A stretch of 16,713 bases of DNA from Paracoccaceae bacterium. GTDB taxonomy: Bacteria > Pseudomonadota > Alphaproteobacteria > Rhodobacterales > Rhodobacteraceae. A program made the translations under genes and the position numbers. The notes beneath the pieces were generated by a model. It worked only from the letters and a program-made list of their open reading frames with translations. It was not told the DNA's origin and did no database searches. Positions 1-7,036 of this stretch are shown here, in pieces. The DNA lies in NCBI GenBank assembly GCA_006227805.1, contig SBFT01000035.1:1-16713 (forward strand). The letters run 5' to 3'. Position 1 is the stretch's first letter; each line of letters opens with the position of its first letter.

Positions 1-757
1 CCGAGGGCACCTCGCCCACCACCGCCACGCCCTGCGCGTCGAGCGTCAGGCCCCAGGCCGCCAACGTCGTGGCCGCGACCGCGATCACGGGGCCCACGCG
101 GGCGGCCATGGCGGCGGCGGCGGGGGGCATTCCCAGGGCGCGCAGCAGGCGCGCCAGCCCCTTGCGCGTCCAGAACAGGAAGACCAGCGCCGCCAGCCCC
201 AGCACCAGCGTCACCGGGTTGATGCCCGCGCGGGCGTGCCAGAGGCTGGCCAGGATCTCGGGCAGCGTGTGGCCTTCGCCCCTGATGCCCAGGATATGGC
301 CCGCCTGGGCCGCAGCGATCAGGATGGCCGAGGCGGTGATGAATCCCGAAATCACGGGGTGCGACAGGAAATTGGCGATGAACCCCATCCGCAGGAGCCC
401 CATCGCCAGCAGGATCGCCCCCGACATCGCGGCAAGAAGTCCCGCTGCCGCGATGTAATCCGCGATGGTGTCGAGCCCGAGCGGCGCCAGCGCCGAGGCC
501 GTCATCAGCGAGATCACCGCCACAGGCCCCACCGCCAGCGCGCGCGACGTGCCGAAGATCGCGTAGGCCACGAGCGGCAGGATCGAGGCATAGAGCCCGA
601 CCTGTGCAGGCAGCCCCGCCAGAAGCGCATAGGCCAGCGATTGCGGGATCAGCATGATGGTGACGATCACCGCCGCCAGCGCGTCGCCCCCCAGCGCCGC
701 GCGGTCATAGCGGCGGCCCCAGTCGAGGATCGGAAAGAAACGGGCAAGCTTGGTCAT
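1..757 (-). CDS. SulP-family inorganic anion transporter, N-terminal part (cut by window edge)
   Basis: The frame is open from the ATG at 757 to base 1 (252 codons, no stop), so the C-terminal half and any STAS domain lie outside the window. The protein is strongly hydrophobic with repeated membrane segments. Family hallmarks are PQSLAYALLAGLP at residues 38-50, FGTSRALAVGPVAVISLM at 68-85, which is the classic SulP signature, and FLSHPVISGFITASA at 130-144. SulP proteins are inner-membrane carriers for sulfate, bicarbonate or other anions. The substrate cannot be told from this part. The start has only a weak GGGGAC ribosome site, but the first transmembrane region begins about 25 residues in, as is usual. 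A promoter-like pair and a long palindrome lie 65-115 bp upstream. The gene stands apart from gcdH, which ends in its own terminator. Confidence 0.92.
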   Translation of the reverse strand, partial: MTKLARFFPILDWGRRYDRAALGGDALAAVIVTIMLIPQSLAYALLAGLPAQVGLYASILPLVAYAIFGTSRALAVGPVAVISLMTASALAPLGLDTIADYIAAAGLLAAMSGAILLAMGLLRMGFIANFLSHPVISGFITASAILIAAAQAGHILGIRGEGHTLPEILASLWHARAGINPVTLVLGLAALVFLFWTRKGLARLLRALGMPPAAAAMAARVGPVIAVAATTLAAWGLTLDAQGVAVVGEVPS

Positions 758-820
758 TGCGGTCTGTCCCCAGATGCCGGGCCCGATACCGGGAACGCCC
801 CGGAGACTCGGTCATGGACG

Positions 821-849
821 CAGATAGACCTTCCGGCAATCATATTCAA
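821..849 (-). promoter_or_regulatory. Candidate sigma-70-like promoter of the SulP gene
   Basis: On the minus strand TTGAAT (849-844) is followed after 17 nt by TATCTG (826-821), about 63 bp before the SulP start codon. The -10 box is a weak match. The -35 box lies inside the palindrome at 832-871, so a protein bound there would block it. This is inferred from spacing only. Confidence 0.35.
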
Positions 850-871
850 GTTAAGTAATATGATTGCCGGA
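832..871. promoter_or_regulatory. Perfect 15-bp-arm inverted repeat upstream of the SulP gene (candidate operator)
   Basis: The arm TCCGGCAATCATATT (832-846) is mirrored perfectly by AATATGATTGCCGGA (857-871) around a 10-nt spacer. It lies beyond the gcdH terminator and upstream of the SulP start. No T-run follows it on either strand, which argues against a terminator. The AT-rich core reads ATTC-N8-TAAT, one base from the ATTC-N8-GAAT form I recall for the sulfide-responsive ArsR-type repressors SqrR/BigR. That link is tentative. A dimeric repressor or activator site is the simplest reading. Confidence 0.6.
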
Positions 872-872
872 C

Positions 873-903
873 AGAAAGAAAGGGCGGCCCGCAAGCCGCC
901 CTT
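873..903 (-). terminator. Rho-independent terminator of gcdH
   Basis: On the minus strand the stem AAGGGCGGC (903-895) pairs with GCCGCCCTT (888-880) around a 6-nt loop, and TCTTTCT (879-873) follows. It begins 23 nt after the gcdH stop codon. A 9-bp GC-rich stem with a T-rich tail is a textbook intrinsic terminator. Confidence 0.85.
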
Positions 904-926
904 CCCTGCCCCGCAAGGGACGATGA

Positions 927-2159
927 TCAGAAGAAGGCCTGCAGCCCGGTCTGCGCGCGGCCAAGGATCAGCGCGTGCACGTCATGGGTGCCTTCGTAGG
1001 TGTTCACGGTTTCCAGGTTCACCATGTGCCGGATGACCTGGAATTCCAGGCTGATACCGTTGCCGCCATGCATGTCGCGGGCCATCCGCGCGATGTCGAG
1101 CGCCTTGCCGCAATTGTTGCGCTTGACGATCGAGATCATCTCGGGCGCGGCTTTCGCGTCGTCCATCAGGCGGCCGACCTGGAGGCTGGCCTGCAGGCCA
1201 AGCGCGATCTCGGTCTGCATGTCGGCCAGCTTCTTCTGGAACAGCTGGGTCTGGGCGATAGGACGGCCGAATTGCTGACGGTCGAGGCCGTATTGGCGCG
1301 CGGCGTGCCAGCAGAACTCGGCAGCGCCCAGGACGCCCCAGGAAATGCCGTAGCGGGCGCGGTTGAGGCAGCCGAAAGGCCCTTTCAGACCTTCCACATG
1401 GGGCAGCAGCGCGTCCTCGCCCACCTCGACATTGTCCATAACGATCTCGCCGGTGATGGACGCGCGCAGGGACATCTTGTTCTCGATCTTCGGCGCGCTG
1501 AGGCCCTTCATGCCCTTCTCCAGCACGAAGCCGCGGATCTTTCCGCCATGGGCCTCGGACTTGGCCCAGACGACGAAGACATCCGCGATGGGCGCGTTCG
1601 AGATCCACATCTTCGAGCCCGTCAGCTTGTAGCCCGTCGGCGTCTTGACCGCGCGGGTCTTCATGCCGGCGGGGTCGCTGCCCGCATCGGGTTCGGTCAG
1701 TCCGAAGCAGCCGATCAGCGCGCCCGAGGCGAGGCCCGGCAGGTATTTCTTTCGCTGTTCCTCGGAACCGTAGGCATAGATCGGATACATCACCAGCGAG
1801 GATTGCACGCTCATCATGGACCGATAGCCGCTGTCGACGCGTTCGATCTCGCGCGCGACGAGGCCGTAGCTGACATAGCCCGCGCCCAGTCCGCCGTATT
1901 CCTCGGGGATGGTGACGCCCAGAAGGCCCATCTCGCCCATTTCGCGGAAGATGCCCGCGTCGGTTTCCTCGTCCGCGAAGGCGCGGGTGACGCGGGGTTG
2001 CAACTGTTCCTGCGCGAAGCTGCGCGCGGCGTCTGCCAACATGCGCTCTTCCTCGGTCAGCTGGTCGGACAGGCGCAGCGCGTCGGCCCAGTCGAAGCGG
2101 CCCAGGTCGGGGGCGTCCTTCGGCTTGAGGGCGGGTTTGGGTTGGGACTGGACGTTCAT
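927..2159 (-). CDS. gcdH: Glutaryl-CoA dehydrogenase
   Basis: This FAD enzyme of the acyl-CoA dehydrogenase superfamily oxidises and decarboxylates glutaryl-CoA to crotonyl-CoA in lysine, hydroxylysine and tryptophan breakdown. The 410-residue product has the catalytic glutamate in NTYEGTHDVHALILGRAQTG (Glu389). This stretch is close to identical to human GCDH and separates it from other acyl-CoA dehydrogenases. It also has DSGYRSMMSVQSSL with the substrate-side Arg113, and CFGLTEPDAGSD at 151-162 for FAD/substrate binding. The start is the ATG at 2159 because GGAGGA sits 6 nt upstream. The frame remains open 34 codons further upstream, but that part overlaps the divergent LysR control region and does not look like the family. 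No mitochondrial-type leader is expected and none is seen. It is monocistronic, with a terminator 23 nt after the stop. Confidence 0.97.
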   Translation of the reverse strand: MNVQSQPKPALKPKDAPDLGRFDWADALRLSDQLTEEERMLADAARSFAQEQLQPRVTRAFADEETDAGIFREMGEMGLLGVTIPEEYGGLGAGYVSYGLVAREIERVDSGYRSMMSVQSSLVMYPIYAYGSEEQRKKYLPGLASGALIGCFGLTEPDAGSDPAGMKTRAVKTPTGYKLTGSKMWISNAPIADVFVVWAKSEAHGGKIRGFVLEKGMKGLSAPKIENKMSLRASITGEIVMDNVEVGEDALLPHVEGLKGPFGCLNRARYGISWGVLGAAEFCWHAARQYGLDRQQFGRPIAQTQLFQKKLADMQTEIALGLQASLQVGRLMDDAKAAPEMISIVKRNNCGKALDIARMARDMHGGNGISLEFQVIRHMVNLETVNTYEGTHDVHALILGRAQTGLQAFF

Positions 2160-2263
2160 CGGGTCCTCCGGGGGTTCGGGTGTCGCATCGCGCATCACCT
2201 TACGGCATCGAGCCCCGGAAAAACACCGAGACTTTCGCATCGAACCATGACAAAAGCTCATAC
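2160..2263. promoter_or_regulatory. gcdH / LysR divergent control region
   Basis: These 104 bp separate the two divergent start codons and must hold both promoters. LysR-type proteins usually bind such intergenic regions at T-N11-A palindromes. The clearest dyad is TTCG-N3-CGAA at 2234-2244, 20 bp before the regulator start. Copies of GCATCG at 2185-2190, 2204-2209 and 2237-2242 may be binding half-sites. No convincing -35/-10 pair could be picked out. Confidence 0.4.
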
Positions 2264-3175
2264 ATGAACACGCCCCGCCGCTTTCACCCTTCGATATCCG
2301 CCCTGCGCGCGCTCGAGGCGCTGGACCGCCTTGGCAGCGCCTCGGCGGCGGCCGAGGAACTGGCCCTGACGCAAGGCGCCGTCAGCCGCCAGATCCAGGC
2401 CCTGGAGCGCCAGATGGGTCAGACCCTGGCGCGCCGCGACGGGCGGCGCCTGATCCTGACCGATCCGGCGCGCGCCTTCGCCTCGGAGGTGCGCGGCGCG
2501 CTGAACCAGATCGCCCAGGCGGCGCTGCGGGTCCAGGCGCAACCGGCGGGGGGCACGCTGACGCTGGCGATCCTGCCAGCCTTCGGGATGCGCTGGCTGA
2601 TGCCGCGCCTGCCGGACTTTGCGCGCCGGCACCCCGAAGTCACCATCAACATGGGCACGGAACTTGTGCCTTTTTCCTTTGCCTCAAAGGGTTACGACGC
2701 GGCGTTGCACTTCGGCACCGGCGATTGGCCGGGCACCGAACGCCTGCTTCTGCGGCACGAGACGATGGTGCCCGTCTGCGCCCCCGACCTGATCGGCACG
2801 CGCCGCCCCAAGGGTCCGGGCGATGCCCTGCGCTATCCGCTTCTGCACATCCAGACCCGCCGCGATGCCTGGGGCGACTGGCTGCGGGGCCAGGGGGTGA
2901 CGCCGCCGCTGCCCCTGCCCGGCACGATCCATGACCAATACTCAACCATCATCCAGGCCGCCTTGCACGGTCTGGGCGTGGCGCTGCTGCCGGAATACCT
3001 GGCCGAACAGGACCTGGCGACCGGACGGCTGATCGCGCCTTTCGGCCCCGGCACCGAGGCGCGCGGCGCATACTGGCTGGTCTGGCCGCATGACCGCAGC
3101 GGCAACGCCGCCCTGCGGGCCTTCCGCGACTGGATGGCGACGCAGGCCCAGCCGGAAGACCCGCTGCCGCGTTAA
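2264..3175 (+). CDS. LysR-family regulator, GcdR/GcvA-like, likely regulator of gcdH
   Basis: This 303-residue protein has the usual LysR length. The N-terminal winged helix-turn-helix covers about residues 8-66 (SALRALEALDRLGSASAAAE, then LTQGAVSRQIQALERQMG). The effector-binding domain runs from about 97 to 295. The FHPS-SALRALEA opening and RR-GRRL-LTDPAR after the HTH are typical of the GcvA/TrpI/GcdR branch. The start is the ATG at 2264. The frame is open 28 codons upstream, but that would run into the divergent promoter. The gene faces away from gcdH with 104 bp between, the standard layout for a LysR activator and its target, so control of gcdH by glutarate or glutaryl-CoA related compounds is the likely job (inference). 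Its TAA stop overlaps the phoU stop on the other strand by 4 bp. Confidence 0.9.
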   Translation: MNTPRRFHPSISALRALEALDRLGSASAAAEELALTQGAVSRQIQALERQMGQTLARRDGRRLILTDPARAFASEVRGALNQIAQAALRVQAQPAGGTLTLAILPAFGMRWLMPRLPDFARRHPEVTINMGTELVPFSFASKGYDAALHFGTGDWPGTERLLLRHETMVPVCAPDLIGTRRPKGPGDALRYPLLHIQTRRDAWGDWLRGQGVTPPLPLPGTIHDQYSTIIQAALHGLGVALLPEYLAEQDLATGRLIAPFGPGTEARGAYWLVWPHDRSGNAALRAFRDWMATQAQPEDPLPR

Positions 3176-3885
3176 TCCTGGCTTTCGACGAAGACAGGCA
3201 GGTCCGCCTTGGGACGCGCCTCGTCGGGTTTCTCGCCGGTGACGAGGTAGACCGTCTGCTCCGCGATCGAGGTGACGTGATCGCCCGCGCGCTCCACGTT
3301 CTTGGCAATGAAGTGCAGATGCATGCAGGCGGTGATGTTGCGCGGATCCTCCATCATGAAGGTGAGGAACTCGCGGAAGAGCGCGTTGTACATCTGGTCG
3401 ATCTCGGTATCGCGCGCGATCACGTCCCGGGCCAGGGCCACGTCGCGCTGGATATAGGCGTCCAGCGCGTCCTTCAGCATCAGCTGCACCTCGCGCCCCA
3501 TCCGCCGCAGCGAGGCCGCGCTGTCGCTGACGGGCGCCATCTGGGACAGGACGGCGGTGCGCTTGGCCAGGTTTTTCGCATAATCGCCAATGCGTTCCAG
3601 GTTCGAGCTGATCTTCATCACGCTGAGGATCAGGCGCAGGTCGATGGCGGTGGGCGCGCGCAGCGCGATGACGCGCGCGGCCTCGTCGTTGATCAGTTCC
3701 TCGAGCGCGTCGATCTGGCGGTCCTGCTGCCGGACCTGTTCGGCCAGTTCCTCGTCGCGGGTCTCGAGCGAGCGGGCGGCATCGAGGATCGCCGCCTCGA
3801 CCAGGCCGCCCATCTTCATGATATGGGCCTGGATCTTCTCGAGATCCCGGTCGAAGGCGGATTGGATGTGCATCTTTTCGGCCAT
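3172..3885 (-). CDS. phoU: Phosphate signalling/transport regulator PhoU
   Basis: This 237-residue protein has the two three-helix bundles of PhoU, each carrying its E-x3-D metal-binding signature: NLERIGDYAKN (Glu97, Asp101) and NVERAGDHVTS (Glu198, Asp202). The opening HIQSAFDRDLEKIQAHIMKMGG is also typical. PhoU restrains PhoR kinase activity when phosphate is plentiful, and links it to PstB. The ATG at 3885 is preceded by TAGGAG, in which TAG is the stop codon of pstB, so stop and ribosome site are shared and translation is probably coupled (11-nt gap). In most alphaproteobacteria phoB follows phoU. Here the next gene is the convergent LysR gene, and the two stop codons overlap in GTTAAT, leaving no room for a terminator outside coding sequence. 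Confidence 0.97.
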   Translation of the reverse strand: MAEKMHIQSAFDRDLEKIQAHIMKMGGLVEAAILDAARSLETRDEELAEQVRQQDRQIDALEELINDEAARVIALRAPTAIDLRLILSVMKISSNLERIGDYAKNLAKRTAVLSQMAPVSDSAASLRRMGREVQLMLKDALDAYIQRDVALARDVIARDTEIDQMYNALFREFLTFMMEDPRNITACMHLHFIAKNVERAGDHVTSIAEQTVYLVTGEKPDEARPKADLPVFVESQD

Positions 3886-3896
3886 GTCGCGCGCTC

Positions 3897-4700
3897 CTAC
3901 CCGATGCGTCCGGTGATGTAGCTTTCGGTGCGGGGGTCTTCGGGGTTGGTGAAGATGTGGGCGGTGTCACCGAATTCCACAAGGTGGCCCAGGTGAAAGA
4001 AGGCCGTCTTCTGGCTGACCCGCGCGGCCTGCTGCATCGAATGGGTGACGATCACCACGGAATAACTCCGGCGCAATTCGTCGATCAGCTCCTCGACCTG
4101 CGCGGTGGCGATCGGGTCGAGCGCCGAACAGGGTTCGTCCATCAGAAGGACCTCGGGTTCCGTCGCGACCGCGCGCGCGATGCAGAGGCGCTGCTGCTGG
4201 CCGCCGGACAGGCCGGTGCCAGGCTCGCCCAGGCGGTCCTTCACCTCGTCCCAGAGCGCGGCGCGCCGCAGCGCCTGTTCCACGATCCCGTCCAGTTCGG
4301 CCCGCGACACCGCCAGCCCGTGGATGCGCGGCCCGTAGGCCACGTTGTCGTAGATCGATTTCGGAAAGGGGTTGGGCTTCTGGAAGACCATGCCGACACG
4401 GGCGCGCAACTGCACGGGGTCGACCCGCCTGTCGTATATGTTCTCGCCGTCCATGGCGATCAGGCCGGTGACGCGGCACGAGGCGATCGTGTCGTTCATC
4501 CGGTTGAGGCAGCGCAGGAACGTGGACTTGCCGCAGCCCGAAGGCCCGATGAACGCCGTCACCATCCGGTCCTCGATGTCCACCGAGACCTGTTTCAGCG
4601 CGTGCGTCGCGCCGTAATGGACATCGACGTCCCGGGCGGTGATCTTGACGCCCGGGGCCGCTCCGGCCCCGGCCGCGTCGCGTATCGCGTTGTCTTCCAC
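3897..4700 (-). CDS. pstB: Phosphate ABC transporter ATP-binding protein PstB
   Basis: This ATPase normally energises the PstSCA high-affinity phosphate importer. In the 267-residue form, Walker A is GPSGCGKST (52-60). The family-specific Q-loop FQKPNPFPKSIYDNVAYG is at 106-123, the signature LSGGQ at 164-168, Walker B VLLMDEP at 184-190, the H-loop His at 220, and the ending TESYITGRIG is typical of PstB. All catalytic residues are intact. I chose the GTG at 4700 because GGGAG lies 7 nt upstream. The in-frame ATG at 4748 would add 16 residues but has no ribosome site. It follows phoR directly, with no pstS, pstC or pstA between, so its membrane partners must be encoded elsewhere or be absent. 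The 75-nt gap to phoR contains a small hairpin. Confidence 0.95.
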   Translation of the reverse strand: MEDNAIRDAAGAGAAPGVKITARDVDVHYGATHALKQVSVDIEDRMVTAFIGPSGCGKSTFLRCLNRMNDTIASCRVTGLIAMDGENIYDRRVDPVQLRARVGMVFQKPNPFPKSIYDNVAYGPRIHGLAVSRAELDGIVEQALRRAALWDEVKDRLGEPGTGLSGGQQQRLCIARAVATEPEVLLMDEPCSALDPIATAQVEELIDELRRSYSVVIVTHSMQQAARVSQKTAFFHLGHLVEFGDTAHIFTNPEDPRTESYITGRIG

Positions 4701-4758
4701 GCCGGTCTCCCGCTCGGGTGTCTGCGCAGGCCAGTCTACGCAGGCCATGTGACGGTTG

Positions 4759-4777
4759 AAAGGGCGTCGGCCCCTTT
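4759..4777 (-). other. Small hairpin at the phoR-pstB junction
   Basis: The stem AAAGGG (minus strand, 4777-4772) pairs with CCCTTT (4764-4759) around a 7-nt loop, and its first arm includes part of the phoR TAA stop. No T-run follows (CAACC instead), so a strong terminator is unlikely. It could be an attenuator, an RNA processing site or a leftover of rearrangement at the point where pstSCA would usually sit. With six pairs, chance is possible. Confidence 0.4.
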
Positions 4778-5828
4778 ATTTCGGCAGAATGACCGTGAAG
4801 ACCGACCCGCGCCCAAGGTCGCTGGTCACGCGCAGCCGCCCGCGATGGCGGTTGACGATGTGCTTGACGATGGCCAGCCCCAGCCCGGTGCCGCCCAGTT
4901 CGCGCGACCGGTGGCTGTCGACGCGGTAGAACCGCTCGGTCAGGCGCGGCAGGTGCACGGGGTCGATGCCGGGGCCGAAATCGATGATGCGCAGCCGCAC
5001 CGAGGGGCCGCGAACCGCGGGGTCATGCGCTTCCTCGGTCAGTTCGGCCCGCACCCGTCCGCCGCTGCCGCCATACTTGATCGCGTTCTCGATCAGGTTG
5101 GTCATGACCTGCATCACCTGGTCCGCATCGGCGGGGATGACGACGGGGTGATCGGGTTTCTCGATTTCCAGGCTCACGCCCGCCTCCTGCGCCAGCGGGC
5201 GCAGGGTGTGGAGCGTCGAGACCAGCTGCGCCGCGATGTCGACCTGGCCGCGCGGGCGCACGCGCTCCTCGCTCTCGACGCGGCTGAGCGACAGGAGATC
5301 GCCCACCAGGCGGTTCATGCGCCCCGCCTCGCCCTCCATGATGCCCAGGAAGCGGTCGCGCGCCTTCTCGTCGTTGCGCGCGGGGCCCCGCAGCGTCTCG
5401 ATGAAGCCCAGAAGCGCCGTCAGCGGCGTGCGCAGTTCATGGCTGACATTGGCCACGAAGTCGCGGCGCATCTGGCCTGCCTGTTCCACATGGGTGATGT
5501 CCTGGAACACCACCAGCACCCAGCCCCGCGCGGGCGCCTGCGGATCGGGCACGAAGCGGCAGGTCACGTCGAAGGCGGTGTCCTGCGCGCCGTCGTTCGA
5601 CAGGTAGCGTGCGGCACTGGCCTCGCGCGCGCGCAGGCAGGCCTCGATCGCGTCGAGGAGCACGGGCTGGCGCAGGATCGTGGCGAAGTGGCGCCCCTCG
5701 ATCAGCTGGCCCAGAAGCGTGCGCGCATCGGTATTGGCGGCGGTGATCCGCTCCGCGGTGTCGACCACCAGCGCGGGCAGCGGGATCGCCGCCAGCAGGT
5801 TGCCGATCAGATCGTCCTGGCCCGCCAT
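4776..5828 (-). CDS. phoR: Phosphate regulon sensor histidine kinase PhoR (soluble type)
   Basis: This 350-residue kinase has a PAS domain (about 8-110, ending VLVVFQDITHVEQ). The dimerisation/phosphoacceptor helix follows, with FVANVSHELRTPLTALLGFIETL (His130). The ATPase domain has an N-box (TNLIENAIKYG, 243-253), G1 (DFGPGI, 283-288), an F-box region (ERFYRVD, 298-304) and G2 (GGTGLGLAIV, 312-321). The FIETL and FYRVDSHRSRELGGTGLGL motifs are typical of PhoR. No transmembrane helix precedes the PAS domain, unlike E. coli PhoR, so it is probably cytosolic or held to the membrane through partners. This form is, as far as I recall, common in Rhodobacteraceae. ATG 5828 has GAGGG 5 nt upstream and lies 17 nt after the PLP enzyme stop. 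The cognate regulator gene phoB is not in the window. Confidence 0.93.
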   Translation of the reverse strand: MAGQDDLIGNLLAAIPLPALVVDTAERITAANTDARTLLGQLIEGRHFATILRQPVLLDAIEACLRAREASAARYLSNDGAQDTAFDVTCRFVPDPQAPARGWVLVVFQDITHVEQAGQMRRDFVANVSHELRTPLTALLGFIETLRGPARNDEKARDRFLGIMEGEAGRMNRLVGDLLSLSRVESEERVRPRGQVDIAAQLVSTLHTLRPLAQEAGVSLEIEKPDHPVVIPADADQVMQVMTNLIENAIKYGGSGGRVRAELTEEAHDPAVRGPSVRLRIIDFGPGIDPVHLPRLTERFYRVDSHRSRELGGTGLGLAIVKHIVNRHRGRLRVTSDLGRGSVFTVILPK

Positions 5829-5845
5829 GCGCGCCCTCGCCCCGT

Positions 5846-7036
5846 CTAGCCGCGGCCCGTGGCGGCCGCGACCGCCTCGGTGAAGACCGCGATCAGGGCC
5901 TCGGGGTCCTCGAGCCCGACCGAGACGCGGAAGAACCCCTCGGTGATGCCGAGTGCTGCGCGGTCCTGCGCCGTCAGCCCCCGGTGAGAGGAGGAGGCGG
6001 GATGCGACAGCGTGGTGCCGACGTCGCCCAGGGTGGGCGCGAAGCTGAGACCCTCGGCGGCGCGGGTGAAGGCATTGGCGGTGGCGCGGCCGCCCTCCAT
6101 CTCGAAGCTGACCATGTTGCAGCCCTGCCCGCCCAGGAGATCGGCCGCCAGCGCGTGGTCGGGGTGATCCTCGCGCATCGGGTAGAGGACGCGCCGCACC
6201 CCCGGCAGCCCGGCCAGGTGATCGGCCAGCCGCGCGGCGGTGGCCTGCGCGCGGTCGAAGCGCAGGGGGAAGGTCAGCAGGCCGCGTTCGGCCAGCCAGC
6301 AGTCGAAGGGGCTGGGCGTCAGGCCCAGCGTGACCGAGAACACCATCAGCCGCTGCGCCAGGTCGGGGTCGCGGGCGGCGACATAACCCAGCATCACGTC
6401 GGAATGGCCCGCCAGCAGCTTGGTGATCGAGTGGATCACGATGTCGGCGCCGTGATCGAAGGGGCGGAAGGCGCGCGGCGTGGTGAAGGTGTTGTCGACG
6501 ACCAGCAGCGCGCCCGTTTCCTTCGCCAGCGCGGCGAGGCCCCGGATGTCCGCGACCCGCAAGGTCGGGTTCGAGACGACCTCGACCAGGATCATCTTCG
6601 TCTGCGGCGTCATGGCGGCGCGCATGGCGGCGATGTCGCCGGGATCGGCCAGCGTCACACCGATGCCGAGGCGCGGCAGGTCCTCGGCCATCATCCGGCG
6701 CGATCGGCCATAGAGCTGGTTGCCGCCCACGACGTGATCGCCCGTCTTCAGAAGGCCCATCAGCACCGCGCCCACCGCCGCCATGCCGGACCCCGTCAGG
6801 ACACCGCCCGTGGCCCCTTCCATCGCGTCGAGATGCGCGGCGACGACACTGGCGTTGGGATGGCCTTCGCGGGAATAGGTATAGCCCTGCACCCGGCCTT
6901 CATACTGGTCGTCCAGCGCGTCGGGCGTGTCGCTGGCATACACCACCGAAGGCGAGAGCGGCGTCACCACCGGCCGGCTGGCGCTGCCCGGCAGCGGGAA
7001 GGGGCGGATCAGCGATCCGCGATGGTTGCGCGTCAC
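5846..7036 (-). CDS. Cys/Met metabolism PLP-dependent enzyme (cystathionine gamma-synthase/lyase family)
   Basis: This 396-residue fold-type I PLP enzyme has the usual length for the trans-sulfuration family. Visible features are YTYSREGHPN (52-61, cofactor phosphate contact from the neighbouring subunit), GSGMAAV (82-88), NQLYGRS (106-112, Tyr109 stacking on PLP), VVDNTFTTP (179-187, Asp181 binding the pyridine nitrogen), and HSITKLLAGHSD (202-213, Schiff-base Lys206). The C-terminal FFRVSVGLED carries the carboxylate-binding Arg. It could be cystathionine gamma-synthase, a beta- or gamma-lyase, methionine gamma-lyase or an O-acyl-homoserine sulfhydrylase, and the sequence alone does not decide. 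The start is GTG at 7036, with GGAG 9 nt upstream. It overlaps the stop of the 52-codon gene as GTGA, which implies translational coupling. phoR follows after 17 nt. Confidence 0.9.
   Translation of the reverse strand: MTRNHRGSLIRPFPLPGSASRPVVTPLSPSVVYASDTPDALDDQYEGRVQGYTYSREGHPNASVVAAHLDAMEGATGGVLTGSGMAAVGAVLMGLLKTGDHVVGGNQLYGRSRRMMAEDLPRLGIGVTLADPGDIAAMRAAMTPQTKMILVEVVSNPTLRVADIRGLAALAKETGALLVVDNTFTTPRAFRPFDHGADIVIHSITKLLAGHSDVMLGYVAARDPDLAQRLMVFSVTLGLTPSPFDCWLAERGLLTFPLRFDRAQATAARLADHLAGLPGVRRVLYPMREDHPDHALAADLLGGQGCNMVSFEMEGGRATANAFTRAAEGLSFAPTLGDVGTTLSHPASSSHRGLTAQDRAALGITEGFFRVSVGLEDPEALIAVFTEAVAAATGRG

Noticed and set aside
832..871. Reading the SulP palindrome as a transcription terminator
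   Set aside because: No T-run on either side, and a better intrinsic terminator for gcdH lies at 873-903.
236..1036. A 266-codon plus-strand frame over the SulP gene and into gcdH
   Set aside because: It is antisense to the SulP coding sequence and passes through the palindrome and terminator, with basic low-complexity content.
975..2267. A 430-codon plus-strand frame antisense to gcdH
   Set aside because: Low-complexity composition; gcdH on the other strand is near-certain from its catalytic motif.
4701..4748. N-terminal extension of PstB from ATG 4748
   Set aside because: No ribosome site before this ATG, while GTG 4700 has GGGAG at good distance. It cannot be excluded fully.
3957..5849. 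A 630-codon open frame on the plus strand, antisense to pstB and phoR
   Set aside because: Its product is rich in Arg, His, Asp and Gly with no recognisable domain, and it mirrors two clear genes. Long antisense frames are expected at this GC content.
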